Source: Aristolochia californica
Lineage: Eukaryota > Streptophyta > Magnoliopsida > Piperales > Aristolochiaceae
Reading direction: 5' to 3'
Assembly: GCA_029961685.1 (NCBI GenBank)
Contig: JARWKL010000010.1
Span: 2,914,001-2,978,000, forward strand
Length of the DNA stretch: 64,000 nt
Shown here: piece by piece, positions 21,713 through 34,120 of the stretch
Layout of the letters: every line of letters begins with the position of its first letter
Position numbering within the stretch: the stretch's first letter is position 1
Position numbers and translations under genes: made by a program
Notes under the pieces: generated by a model
What the model saw: only the letters and a program-made list of their open reading frames with translations
Told to the model about the DNA's origin: nothing
The model's database searches: none

Positions 21713-24248
21713 CACAAAACCATGAAATTTCAAACACCAGCAAAGCCAATGCTCAACAGAAAGCAAAACCAGAATAAGAAAAAGGAAAAGGACAGGACTC
21801 GAGAAGAGCACCGGGTGGGTGAGAACTGTTGACTAACTGGAAACACCAGTTACAGGGAGAAAAGAGCTGTGAAGAGGGGAAACCAGGAAAGCCTCAGAAA
21901 AGCCTCTCTCTGAAAGAAAGTTTTAAAAAAAGAAAAAGAAACTGAAAAATCACAGAAACCCACAGAGCTCAGAATCCCAGCGTGGAAGACGGATAGGAGA
22001 AAAGAGATGGGACTTTTTGACTGCTCTACTTCACCCCGACGCACAGAATTCAATATCAAGCTAACTAATCATCAATCGAAGAAAGCAAGATCTTCACAAA
22101 GTTCCACAACAGACCCACTAGACTTCCAAACAAAAGAAACTGAATGGCTCCAAAATCCCCAAATAGAAGCCAAGAAGGAAGCTATCTTGTCTTTTGATTC
22201 TTTAAATTCTAGGAAAAGAAAAAGAAAGAGAAACGAAGAGGCTTTGTCCTTGGAGAAAGAGAGCTGAGACCGAGTGTCTTGACAAAGATGGAAATGGTCT
22301 TCCGGCAGCAAGAGTTTATGACAAAAAAGGGAGAAATGGAGTTTAAGAGAGAAGATGATGAGATCGTGAAGGTCATGACTTGTGAAGAAGACTTGTGTCC
22401 ACGCAGGCCACGACTTTGAGAAGAGTATCTCAATTCCAGTACAGCTTAGAATTGGGTGGACAAAAGCTGCGCCTAACGCAGAATTCCGCAGATGATTGCG
22501 GTGGGAGGCTCATAAATCAACCCACAAACAGAATTGAATTTGACTTGAAAAAGGAAACTAATCTCATAATTGAGGCCATTCTGTTTAAACAAACCGTCAT
22601 TCCTTCTTCTTCTTCCTTCTCACGTCACTGCAACTTTTCAGCAGTTCCATTTTCTTAATACTAAACTGACATTAGATGGGATTGTGGGAATGTTCCTCTG
22701 AAGCTCGAGAATCGTGTTTGATTTGATTAGAGTAAATAATAGAAGAAGAACTTGGCAAGGGGACAAGCCCTCTATGGACAAGCCCTCTAAAAGTTGTATT
22801 TTGGATTCTTCTTCTTGCTGGCCTAAAGTTAAATCCGTTGCTAAAATGATTTGATGATTGGGGAAACAATTCACATTTAAAAAATTGTGAGGGGTGACAA
22901 ATGGGTTAGGTAGGAGCTGGGTTGACAAAGTAGCTGTGACATGGGTAGACTTGAACCCAACTCTCTTGTAAAACAAGCTAGAGATGTTCACACAAACTTT
23001 GATTTTTTAAGTTTGGGTTAAAATAAACCCACTTAAAAATCTAATAGATAAAAAAAGATATCAGAATTTGATAAAAGATGATAAGAAAAAAATTAACTTT
23101 AATTATAAAAGATTTTATTGGTTTACGAGTTGTTTTAACGAGGAAAAAATACGAGACATAGTAATCGGGTCTAATCGGGTCTGATTGGGTGATAGTTCAA
23201 ATTTATCGAAGTGGGATGATTTATTTAAGCGTTCCATTTGAATAAATAAGTTGGGGGCAAATGTTGCTACTCCTAGAAAATTTTCATATATATATATATT
23301 TTTTTTTCTTAGAAATAATATACATAATTATCTAATTATGAAATTATAATTAATTTTGTAAATCAATTTTAAAATCAAGGAACTAGGGAAGGATGAGGAA
23401 TGTTTCTAAGAAGAGATTGTATGGCAAGTCTAGGATAGATTTTGAACTACCTAACCATGGGTGCCCTACAACTAAGTCCTTACTCCACACTATAACAAAA
23501 GCCCCCCACCCCACCCCACTATAAAAAAGACCCTTGTAATTTTTTCTATGGGTTAGTGTAGTTTACCCTACTTTTAATCTCGGTTGTACCCAACTTTTTA
23601 TCGCATTCTTCATATGAAATGTTTTCATAAGTTACTTGAGAAAATTTTGTATAATGTTCAAAAAACTTTGTCTTGCCTAGTCGGTTTAACTTGAAGTCAG
23701 GGTCTAGATTATATTCAAAAAATGTAGCTTTCTCCATCAGCCCTATATTAGGGCTTCTAAAATCAGAAATATTTTTTATGCTTCAACCAAAATAAGTCAG
23801 ATATCTTGATATAATTTGCAAAGTCATTAAAAATGTATAAAATATTAAAATAACATAAAAACTGATTTTTATATTTTATTTGTATTTTGTAATAATTTTT
23901 ATTCAAATATATTTAGTCTAGTTAAATCTAATTAAGAAGAAAAAAATACAAAGGGATGAGTTGACAAATACATAATATTTTCATCTAATACAAACATTTT
24001 AAGGGTAAGATGATACCCCCTTTTTAGCTCTCCTAAAACATTAGACCCTCGAAAAGGGGTGTATTGGGCAATACATGAGATGTCTCAACTTACAAAGTTT
24101 AGTGAACATTAGTCGGATGATGCACCCAAAAAATAAAATTTTAAAAAACTAAAGAACCTTTTTTCATCCTATCTATATAAAAAATTTGAAACTCTTGTAT
24201 AAGAGTCGCAAAAAAATGAATAAATAATTGAGATACAAATATTGACAG
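21713..24248. other. RhoGDI upstream region and A+T-rich spacer
   Basis: The first several hundred bases should hold the RhoGDI 5' leader and promoter; several pyrimidine/purine-rich tracts and AG-rich stretches occur to about 22400. Beyond that there is no gene. A (AT)n run lies at about 23289. Open frames here look random. Confidence 0.4.
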
Positions 24249-24559
24249 TGTTGACTCCCATCCATATTTTGATGATAATAAGAACTTAATTGATCTAACA
24301 AATTACAAATTAAGCATTTCATATGCATATCCATTAATAGACACAAAAACCAAGGTCTATGCAAAAGAACCGAAACAGTCAAATCAAGACTACAAGTTTC
24401 AATCGCGTGTCAAGAGGAAGAAACACCCACAAAAATAAGAAATAAAGAACTGAAGACTAGAGTCCAAGTTACTTAGAAAACCTCAAGACTCTATACATGT
24501 AACTAGAACAACCCCAAGACTTCAAAATTGAGGTATAACTTGAAATTTTTGGACACTTA

Positions 24560-26042
24560 GGGGGGTTAGTCAACAAAATGGATTTTTGAAGTTCATGTTC
24601 ATCTCCAACATGAAGATCATGTCAGTCATGTACATGAACTTCAACTTTGCACTTGGTGTTAGTATTGACGACTTCATGTACACTAGAAAATAGTTTCCAG
24701 TGTTAATGCCCCAACATGAGAAAAAAGTTAAAAACAAGAGAATCCTTAAACCCTTATAAAATACTTAATTACAACATAATCCTTATACCCCAAATTAGGT
24801 AAAACAACCATTATTACTATACGAATAAGTTATTTAATGTATAATTAAATATATTAATATATTTATTAATTGAATTAGATATTTTATTGTGCATTCATAT
24901 GGTAATTACATGAGCTAATGAAATACGCACATGATTAATTACAAATAATAAATAAATAACGTTATAAATAACAAAAATGAAAGTAAAACGTTGAGTTATT
25001 AATTTACTAATCAGATATGATATACTTTAACCTAAAAATGAATGATTTAAGAGAAAAAATTGATCTAATCATAACTTTAACACACTATATATTTGTACAA
25101 AATATATTTTATGTATTATTCATTAATAACATATTGTCACAAAATTTAAAACCATTGGTTTAATTAATTATAGCAATCGGATAATTAAACCAAAATAATT
25201 TATCAAATATTTATTTGAACAATATTTTAATTATGACTATTAAATCACTATTTTAATATAGTAATAATAAAATAAATATATTAAATATATAAAAATAATT
25301 ATTTTATAAATTAAAAATATAACTTAATGATATTTATGACGATAGTTTAATTTTTTCTAACTTAGGAAAAATTAAACCATCGTCGTCTTCCTCAGCGGCG
25401 AGCCAGCGAGCAACGACATCGGCGACGGCGGTGGGCAACACCGATAGAGGCGGCGCTCCGATGGTACGCCGAGAGGGAGAAGAGAGGGAGGCCAAGAAGC
25501 TCTGTAACAGATGCTTGACCTCCCGTGCTTTGTGACGGAGGTCGAGAGGGAGGATGGCCGATCTGAGGGGGGGGGGGGGGGGGGGAGGGGAGTGGGACGC
25601 CGAGAGAGAAGAGAAGTCGTCGCCGAGGGAGGAAGGCCTCCCTCCCTCTCCTCTCCCTCTTGACCTCCGTCGCAGAGCCTCTTGGTCTCCCGTACTCTAC
25701 AATGGAGGTCGAGAGGGAGAGGCCATAGAGAGGGAGACCGGAGAGGGACGGTGGAGACGAGAGAGGGAGCAGAGAGCTCGGGGAGAGAAGGTGTGGGAAA
25801 TGGAAATGAGTAGACTCACAGAGAGGGTGTGAGGCAAAGAGAGGGGCGCGCTCGTTTCATGTACATGATTCTCAAAATTGGGCGGAAAGTGCTTTTCCCT
25901 CGTTTATGCTTTGGACATGATCTCGTGAGTCATGTTAGTCATGTACATGACTTGAACTCCGACGCTCCACTAACAACCTCAGGACATGAACTGAGTAATG
26001 TGGCCAAAGTTCATGTCCTGATTCATGTTGACTACCCCCCCC
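24560..26042. mobile_element. Non-autonomous Harbinger-like element nested in the copia LTR
   Basis: Ends are GGGGGGTTAGTCAAC on the left and GTTGACTACCCCCCCC on the right, forming terminal inverted repeats, flanked by TTA on both sides (24557-24559 and 26043-26045). The TTA target duplication and G-rich ends fit PIF/Harbinger. Subterminal copies of TCATGTACATGAAC occur in both arms. The 1,483-bp element has no transposase. Its centre (25380-25830) is GC-rich and includes a long G run at 25566-25585. The 92-codon frame there is low-complexity and not a convincing gene. Confidence 0.8.
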
Positions 26043-26139
26043 TTAGGTAATTGGCATCTTCAACATGTTTTATGCATTCATAACCATCCCTTAAAATATG
26101 TTAGAATCAATTAAGAATCACTTCTTTCATGCTTTGTAT

Positions 26140-26640
26140 GCCAATTCTGAAAGTTAGCATTGGATTGATCTCCAATGATCAGTCAACTAGAGTGTGCACT
26201 GGTAAGAATTACAAAGCATGTTCGTTCAATACATGTACATTGATCGATCAACCAAAACTGTATCAGATTGTGCTATAAAGCATGATTGATCATCCACTAT
26301 TGGACTCATAGATCATACTTGTCCAGGTATGCAAAATTTATAGAGCATGATCGATCATACACTATAACAATTATCGATCAAGTAGAACAATGCCATTTAG
26401 GGACACAAAGCATGATCAATCAATTTCCTTACATTGATCAATCATACTTGTATTGCACTGATAGGAATTGCAAAGCATGATCTATCAGTCACTATTGCAT
26501 TAATCGATCAATGTATTTTTATCAACCAACTTTCAAATATTGATCGATCAATAAGCTATTTCTAACAAAAATATAGGTTTTATGCACGATTGATTGATCA
26601 TTCACTTTGACTTGATCGATCAATGTCAGGACATTTTTTT
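26140..26640. repeat. 65-bp tandem array with TGATCGATCA palindromes
   Basis: AAAGCATGATCGATCA-like blocks recur every 64-65 bp, with the AAAGCATG core at 26213, 26277, 26342, 26407 and 26472, an earlier weak copy near 26149, and degraded copies to about 26630. Each unit holds two imperfect palindromes of the TTGATCGATCAA type. It lies inside the copia LTR. Confidence 0.85.
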
Positions 26641-28137
26641 TGTAAACAGGTAAAAATAGTTAGTTTGACTTGGAGAACTTATAATTACCCCACCAAATGT
26701 TCAATTGAGAAGTAAATGAGCATTTTAGGCATTCCATCTTGAAATTTCGTATTAAGTTCATTTTCGAGAGAGAGAAGGCATTTTTTTTTGCATATCTTCA
26801 CCATTCCTTTCAAATTGACTCCTAGGATTCATCTTAGACAAGCTCCAAATCATTTCGAAGTGTGGGTAAATGCGTAGTTATTTTGAAAGACAAAGTTGTC
26901 TCTCCAATCTTCAAAAGGGTGTAAGCTTTTTATTTTTGCTGAGTCTTTTGATTTTATTTGATAGGTTCATCTAGAATATTGAATCTAGATTGAAGTGCCA
27001 GCTAGAACTAGAATCTAGCTCAATCTCAAGAGAGATTGCTAGTAAATTGTGTATTTGAACATACAAGTAGTTTGAAGGAGAGCCAAAATCCCTTTCTTGT
27101 AAAATTTTAAGCTAATAGACCTTATAGTAGTGGATTTCCCAAGCACGGGTTATTGGACAGTGAAAACCAATAGGGGAACATCGATAACAAAAAAAATTGG
27201 TGTTCATTGTAATGTGTGAATTATTCTTGCTTTACTTGTAAGGCATTTTTATCTTGTTTTAATTTTTTTATACTTAGATTTAAAATTTGAAAACCTAAAT
27301 TCAACACTGCCCCCCACCCTTCTTGAAAAGCCACATGACCCAACAATTGGTATTAGAGCAGGCTTTAGATATTTGAAATCAAATCTTGATTTTATGACAT
27401 CTCAAGACATAATGCTCCTTCTTGAAGGACAATCTGCCAATCTTCCCCCTCTATTTAACGATGTGGATTATGGATATTAGAAGGTAAGAATGAAATTATT
27501 ACTCCAATCCATGGATTAGGACATTTGGTACGTAACTAAGAATGACCCATTTGAGGCACAAAAGCTAGAAAAAGGGCATTCTTGTCACAAAGAGCAACTC
27601 AAAACAAACTCTAAGGTCATCAACTTATTGTTATGTGCCTTAGGACCAAACGAGTTCAATTGGGTCTCCACATGCAAGACTGTAAAAGAAATTTGGGACA
27701 AACTAGAGGTCACACAAGAAGGGACCACTAGAGTTGAAGACTCTAGAAATAGTTTGTTGATTGCCCAAGACGATGAATTTAGAATGAAATCAGGTGAATC
27801 AATAGCAAAGATGAATACTAGGTTCACTCATATCATCACGAGATTGAACATTCTAGGAGAGATAAATCTCCTTCTATAAACAAAGTGACAAGCTTCTCAA
27901 GGCAAAGTCATGGGAAATGAGGAAAACCACCACAAAAGAGCTTCTAGTGAGTCTCCTAGCATTTGAGGTAGAACCCCAAGAGAAATAGGATAAGTAAACC
28001 AAAAGGAAAACTCTTGCTCTTAAGGCTAAGACTAGTGCTAAAAATGACACTAGTGAAGAGAGCTCCGATGAAAATACATCCAACCCCAAAAACAAAAGTC
28101 ATGGATCAACCACAAATACACATAAAAAAAAATAGCC

Positions 28138-29880
28138 TATGTGACAGTCCTATCAAAATTCCTTGCCACATGGACACATTCCATGTCAGTCCCACTATAG
28201 TACAATTAAATAGACACAATGAATTCACACATTAAAAACAACGTAATTTAATAATTATAAATAAATAAATTAGAAATTGAATTTCAAACAAAGTAAATTT
28301 AAAAATAAAATAATTAAACAAATACTTCATATCAATTAACCAAATAAGATACTTAATTTTTATTTTGGTGTTCAATAATAAACATTGGATGCTAATAATC
28401 TTTTATAAAATTACTAGTAATTTAGATTAAATTATTTTAAGATAGAAATTAACTACTATAATTTCAATACTTATTATTTATAGAAATTAACTACTATAAT
28501 TTCAATACTTATTATTTAATTAATACTTTTATGATATAAACTAATTATTATTATTTAATTCATATAATTAATTTAGAATGTAATGTTAAATAGTGTTTTG
28601 AAAGATTAAATGGGTAAACCACAACACAACATTTTTATAATTTTTTTATTACTTAAAATTGTTAATGAATATAGTCACTGATTATTAAAATTAAACATTA
28701 ATTTTACATTAATTTTTTTTTAAAAATTTAAAAATTAAATAATTGCTAGAATTTTTTTATTTCAATAAATAATAATCCCGAGAATTAGTTATTTAATTTT
28801 TTTGTGTTAAATTTTATTAAAATTAAAAGTAAAATCAAACTTAACATTAAATTTTTAATTAATATATATATAGTAATTAGTCATTCTAATATAATTTTAA
28901 ATATTAATTTAAATTAATTATGAAAACTTTAACTTTTTATGTTAAATAATGTTTTTAACTTTTAATTCTAAATCAAATTAGTTTAAATTTACATAATTTT
29001 AATTCAATTTATTCAAATATAATTATTCATAATATTAATTTAAATATTACTATTTTAGGTTTCACTATGAGGCATTTGATAATAATCAAAATTTTTATCA
29101 AATTATTAATAATTTAATTTAATTTACCTTTTCATTGAAATTATTATTAATAATTTTAGTAATTCTTTTTAAGCTTAATTTAAATTAATTAAATACTATT
29201 TTAGCGTTCACCGTTAAAAATTGCATAATAGTAATACTTTTATCAAATATTAATAAATTGAATTAAATTATTTCATGTAATAATAATTATTAATTTTTAA
29301 TAATCTTACTAATAATTATTTTTTGTTATTAACTTATGTAGAATGTATGTTAAATAGTGTTTCAAGAGAGTAAAAGTGTCAACCACAACATTTTTATTAA
29401 AATTTAACTTGTAATGTTAAGTAACTTTACATTATTAATGAATATAGTCACTAATGATTAAAAATAAATATTTTTTTGACATTGAATTTTAAATTATGTA
29501 GACATATTGATTAATTAATTAATTAATATTAAACATTTTAATTTGATAAGTAGTGTTTCGAGAATTACTTATTTTTTATTTTATTTGTATATTCATTTTT
29601 ACACTTTCATATTCACCCCCACACACAAATGTAAGTAATTATATGTATTAAAATTTAAAAAATATTGAATTATTAAGAGTTATGTAATATTTATAATTAT
29701 AAATTAATAATAAATAAAATTTTATTTTATATCAAAATTATTAAATTATTAACTTTAACAAAGCAATCTAAAAAACAAATAAATTACTTAGTTTTAAAAT
29801 TTTAAGTAAAAATTCCATTTCACCCATGAAGATGTGAAATTATAATGTTTTTTTACACCTGAACACATTTCACTATGTGA
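28138..29880. other. Very A+T-rich spacer
   Basis: No coding signal. A tandem duplication of about 38 bp (TAGAAATTAACTACTATAAT and following) lies at about 28445-28520. The sequence is rich in TTAAT/ATTTA words and might be a matrix-attachment type region; this is only an impression from composition. Confidence 0.45.
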
Positions 29881-30167
29881 CCATGCTGAGGAAAGATTTT
29901 TGTTGTCAGATCTGGTCTCAAGGAGACAGATGAGGGCAGTAACTAAGGGAGAGAGGCTCAACCACCCCAATGTTGAGGTTCCATGCAGATCTGAGCCCTT
30001 CTTTTGTTGATGACAGCAAAAGCTTCAACCTTCACCAAACTGATTAAGCTTGGTAGTTGAAGCTGCAATCATGTATCAGTTTGGTTGAAACAGTTGGCCT
30101 TCAGCAATGACACCATTAATGCCTGCCAACCGATCTGCTACAACCTTCTTCTTCATTGCATGAGCTT

Positions 30168-30174
30168 ATATAAG
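30168..30174 (+). promoter_or_regulatory. TATA box of the EF-hand gene
   Basis: GAGCTTATATAAGCATAAA, 159 nt before the ATG at 30333. A transcription start near 30200 would give a leader of about 130 nt. Confidence 0.7.
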
Positions 30175-30332
30175 CATAAACAGCGTCTTTCACTACCCTA
30201 CCCAGAAGCAAATAGCTTACATTTCCTTCTCCTTCTTCTTCGTCTTTGTCGTCCTCGTCGTCTTCAATCTTCTCTTCCGGCTTCCGCCGCACTGGTACTA
30301 TAAATCTATAAAAACAAAAAGAAGAACAGAAG

Positions 30333-30710
30333 ATGAGTGTTGAGATCTTGGATGGATCCACCATTCGAAAATTTGTGGACAACGAGCGGCTGTTTCATCA
30401 GACTGTTGACGACCTTTTCAATCGACTGGACAAGAACAAAGATGGCCTCCTTTCTTATTCGGAGATGATGAAGGAGCTGCAGTGTCTGGGAGCTGTGGGG
30501 GTAGACTGTGATGTGGTTGGGACAGTGAGCTTCGTTGATGAGGAAGAAATGGGTGTGGTTGATTTGGAGGGATTTAGAGCAGAGACGAAGAAAATGATGC
30601 TGGCCATGGCCAATGGGTTGGGATCTCTGCCGGTGCAAGTGGTCTTGGAAGAGAACAGCTTGCTGAGGAAAGCTGTCGAGTGCGAGTCCTCCAAGGGCTT
30701 TGCATTGTGA
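30333..30710 (+). CDS. EF-hand calcium-binding protein with one canonical loop
   Basis: Intronless, 125 aa. Residues 33-44 (DKNKDGLLSYSE) make a perfect 12-residue EF-hand loop with D1, N3, D5, G6 and E12. The C-terminal half FRAETKKMMLAMANGLGSLPVQVVLEENSLLRKAVE matches a plant EF-hand family of about 130-140 aa (Arabidopsis At1g64850 type, from memory), which normally has a second loop with a GTVDLEEF end. Here that place reads VDEEEMGVVDLEGF, with poor ligands and no E12. The segment between the loops is also short, as if part of EF2 had been lost. No signal peptide or membrane segment; likely cytosolic or nuclear calcium sensor of unknown target. A TATA box and A-rich leader precede it; the start context is AGAAGATGAG. 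Confidence 0.88.
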   Translation: MSVEILDGSTIRKFVDNERLFHQTVDDLFNRLDKNKDGLLSYSEMMKELQCLGAVGVDCDVVGTVSFVDEEEMGVVDLEGFRAETKKMMLAMANGLGSLPVQVVLEENSLLRKAVECESSKGFAL

Positions 30711-31380
30711 ACTTCCTCGTCTCAAAATATCATGAATCTGTTAAGACGATTCAGTATTATAATCTATTTTTAAGTTTAATTATATTTGGTAAGACATGCT
30801 GCATAAAGATAAACTTTGTGTAGGCAAAATAAAAAATTTAACTTTCATTGTTTATAAAGCCTTTCTACCTATAGTTCACTGATGAAAAGCCTTTTGTGGG
30901 TCTAAGCTTGTGTGGCCTTGTTTAATTGATAAAAATCCTTTTGTGGGTCAAGAATTGTGGTAGGTGTGCTGTTGTAAGTCACTATGAGGGCATTGATCTA
31001 ATCAGCTATGTAGCCATTAAACTATTGCAAATCCCATCGAAGGTCTTTGATATAATTTGGCATTTTGACATAATAGATTCAGCTTTAAAGTAGAACAAAT
31101 TAAGAATGGATTAGCAACCTCAGTTTTGGTTGTGATTGAGGTTGTGCACTACTATAAATCATTCACGTCAATTTACAAATACCGGTTCTCACCAAAATTA
31201 GAATTTAATAAGGCATTAGTACACACAAATTCTGTTCACCTTCTCTAGGTTTATGCCTTCTAGGACCTAACAAAACCAGTCTTACCTAGTTGACTGACCC
31301 AATTGAGCAATCAGGTCACTTATCACACAAGGGAATTTTTTCCCAAGTAGTATATCAAAGACCAAAGGGTGTAATTTTTT
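30711..31380. other. 3' UTR of the EF-hand gene and spacer
   Basis: No gene seen. A degenerate direct repeat (CCTTTTGTGGGTC) occurs at about 30891 and 30937. Confidence 0.4.
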
Positions 31381-31385
31381 GTAAT

Positions 31386-34120
31386 TGTTAATCGGGTGTC
31401 TTGAATCCGATTACCCGACCGACTTGATTACCCAGTTCGGGACCCGATTAAGAAGTTAAAATCGGGAGCTCAGATTTGGGGATATTTTGAGGAGGAGAGG
31501 TCGAGACGAAGAGGTTTTCGGGGGATTCTCTGCATAGAGAAAGAGGGGTTCGTAGAGGGAGAAATCGTTTTCGATTTTGTATGCTAGAAGTTGCAAAGCT
31601 TCATCCCTTTCCAATTAGTGGATTCCCGTTTCCTCCCGTGGAGTGGCTGTTACCTAACCACGTAAGATTGTTGCCTTTTATGTTGTTTGGGTTGATTTAC
31701 TATTTCTATTTTCTCTCCTTGATTATATGCTTCGTAGTTGATATTCTCGTGATTTATATGCTCAGATTAGTGTCTTCGTTACAACAAGTGGTATCAGAGC
31801 GAGGTTTTCTGGCGATGGCGCCGGATTTTCGTTTGTCTCTCTCTATTTTCCGCTGACGGGAAGAGAGCTCTTTGTCTCGAGCTTCCGTTTGTTGTTTTTT
31901 TGGAAGTGCCAAAAGGAGAAGAATTTTTTTTGTGGAGGCACTTTTCGTGGTTTCTGTCAGTGCTGAGGGGGAATAATTTTTTTTTTTTTTTGCACTGGTT
32001 GGTGGTGTCTGTCACTGCCGAGGGGGAAGAATTTTTTTTTTTTTTTGGGGCACTATTCGGTGTTGGATTTTGGAAGTGACGAAAGAGAGATTTTGTTTAT
32101 CAGAGAGTTCAGAGAGAAGATTTAAGCATCTGAGCATTTATTGTGACCAAGGGTATTTTGGTAATTATGACTGCGAAGTATACATTAGAGAAATTTGATG
32201 GGCAGATGAATTTCAGTTTGTGACGCGTGAAGATGTGTGCCTTATTGGTACAACAAGGATTCCACAGAGCATTGAATGGAAATGATAAGTTTCCAACTAC
32301 AATGTTAGAAGAAGCCAAGGATGATCTTGACATCAAAGCTCTCAGTTCCATTCAGTAGTGTTTGGCCGATGAGGTATTGCTGGAAGTTGCAGATGAGATA
32401 ACAACAACTGGTTTATGGCTGAAGTTGGAGAGTATTTATATGACTAAATCTCTCACGAACAGGCTTTATTTGAAGCAACGCCTTTACACTCTTCGGATGA
32501 AGGAAGGTACATCTATCAAAGAACATCTTAATGAGTTCAATAAGATTGTTATGGATTTGAGAAATGTAGATGTTACCATTGAAAATGAGGATCAGACACT
32601 GATTGTGTTGTGCTCTTTACCCCCATCCTATGAGCACTTCGTTACGACTATGCTCCATGGGCACGCTACCATCTCTATGGAGGATGTCAAGGCATCTTTA
32701 TACTCTAACGAGTTGAGGAAGAAGGTATCTACCAGTGGGAACAAAGAGCAAGCAGATGGTCTATTTGTTCGAGGGCAAACGAAGGAGAAGGATTCTGGAG
32801 GCAGTGGTCGTTCTAGGCCGAAGTCAAAGGGGAAATGGGGCAAGTGCTATTATTGTCATCAACCAGGTCATTTTGCAAAAGATTGTCCAAAACTCAAAGA
32901 GAAGGAGAAAAGAGAAGAAAAGGAAGAGGTTGCTGGGGTTGCTGAAGATCATTCTGATGGTTCAAAATATGTTCTCACAGTTGAGTGTTGCACACTTACA
33001 GGATGAGTGGATACTTGATTCGGGCCGCTCCTACCACATGTGTCGCGTCAAGGATTTTTCTGCGACAGATCAGTCAGTAGATGGTGGTACAATTTTGATG
33101 GGGATTTTTTGCTCTGTAAATCTGTTTGGGATTGGAATAGTTCAGATCAAAATGTATGGTGGTATAGTGAGGATTTTTTAAAGAAGTTTGGCCTGTACCA
33201 ATTTTGTTTTTTTCTCTAGGTTCTCTTGTTTCCCTTGGCTGCAAATATACAACTGAAGGTGGACTTTTTTGGAGATCTGTATGGGTACACTGGTTGTGAC
33301 GAAAGTGAAAAAGGTTGGTAACCTTTTTTGTGCTTCAAGGTAGTACAGTCATAGGTACTGCAGTAGGTTCCTTATCTTTAGATTCAGTTTTTTGACACGA
33401 CTCATCTGTGGAATATTCGGTTAGGGCATATCAGTGAGCAGGTGGAGTTTGAGGGTGATGAGTACGACTACGCCGACATGGTCGCTTACGCATTACCTGT
33501 GGCAGAGACCGTTCAGTTTTTAGAGCCCTCTAACTACCGTGATGCTGCTCAATTCAGACTTTCAGGTTCAACACTCAAGTTCAAGCACGATTTGGACTTT
33601 CGTTTGGTGTTCACAGTACCTAAGGAGGATGCCCTAAGGGGCAAGGTGGATAAGGCGATAGACAGGTTCAGTCTTTCAGAGAGGAGTAATCGAATTCAAG
33701 CCAAGGTGGAGATTTGTTAATCGGGTGTCTTGAATCTGATTACCCGGTTTGGATCCACGTCGGGACCCGATTAAGAAGTTAAAATCGGGAGCTCTGATTT
33801 GGGGATTTTTTGAGGAGGAGAAGTCGAGACGAAGAGGTTTTCAGGGGATTCTTTGCACAGAGAAAGAGGGGTTCGTCGAGGGAGAAATCGGTTTCGATTT
33901 TGTATGCTAGAAGCCGCAAAGCTTCACCCCTTTCCGATTAGTGGATTCTCGTTTCCTCCCATAGAGTAGGCTGTCGCCGAACTGTAAGATTGTTGCCTTT
34001 TGTGCTGTTTGGGTTGATTTACTGTTTCCACACCTATTTCTGTTTTCTCTCCTTGATTATATACTTCGTAGTTGATATTCTCGTGATTTATATGCTCGGA
34101 TTAGTGTCTTTGTTATAACA
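31386..34120 (+). mobile_element. LTR-to-LTR Ty1/copia element, internally deleted, with 5-bp target duplication
   Basis: 5' LTR 31386-31786 and 3' LTR 33715-34120 both start TGTTAATCGGGTGTCTTGAA and end AACA, and are flanked by GTAAT (31381-31385 and 34121-34125). The primer site TGGTATCAGAGC is at 31789-31800, and the purine tract AAGGTGGAGATT precedes the 3' LTR. Gag (32168-33006) has the LEKFDG start, a UBN2-like core and a CCHC knuckle CYYCHQPGHFAKDC, but two stop codons near its start (about 32221 and 32357). The protease motif reads WILDSGRSYHMC. Integrase, RT and RNase H are almost wholly deleted; a GAG-pre-integrase trace and a 3'-end block remain. The element is non-autonomous. Confidence 0.92.
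32362..33006 (+). pseudogene. Copia gag (UBN2 core plus CCHC zinc knuckle), 5' interrupted
   Basis: The longest open part of the gag, 214 aa, includes TNRLYLKQRLYTLRMKEGTS, SLPPSYEHFVTTML and the CCHC knuckle near residue 170. Upstream codons MTAKYTLEKFDGQMNF are in the same family but separated by TGA and TAG stops. The protein would nucleate the virus-like particle and bind RNA in an active element; here the loss of pol means any activity would be in trans. Confidence 0.8.

Larger units (their letters stand above)
24249..28137 (+). mobile_element. Truncated long-LTR Ty1/copia element: 5' LTR, primer site, gag remnant
   Basis: The LTR starts TGTTGACTCCCATCC (24249) and ends TTCAACA (27306). 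Without the nested Harbinger element it would be about 1.57 kb. TGGTATTAGAGCA at 27348-27360 is the tRNA-Met primer site. The gag that follows has LLEGQSANLPPLFN, a VINLLLCALGPNEFNWVSTC block, KEIWDKLEVTQEGTTRVEDS and KSGESIAKMNTRFTHIITRL, the UBN2/DUF4219 copia gag pattern. Stops and frameshifts are present, and the coding part ends at about 28137 in Lys-rich sequence, so pol and the 3' LTR are lost. Long LTR and gag type suggest the Sirevirus-like lineage; that is an inference. Confidence 0.85.

Noticed and set aside
21713..21811. N-terminal hydrophobic extension of RhoGDI from an upstream in-frame ATG
   Set aside because: RhoGDI is cytosolic and has no signal peptide; the start at 21712 fits the family.
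25554..25832. Gly/Glu/Arg-rich 92-codon open frame
   Set aside because: GC-rich low-complexity core of a non-autonomous transposon, including an 18-20 base G run.
26140..26640. CRISPR-like spaced repeats
   Set aside because: The 65-bp units are tandem and similar throughout, without unique spacers, in plant nuclear DNA inside an LTR.
30116..30725. Minus-strand open frames over the EF-hand gene
   Set aside because: Antisense shadows; the plus strand has TATA box, start context and a recognisable EF-hand.
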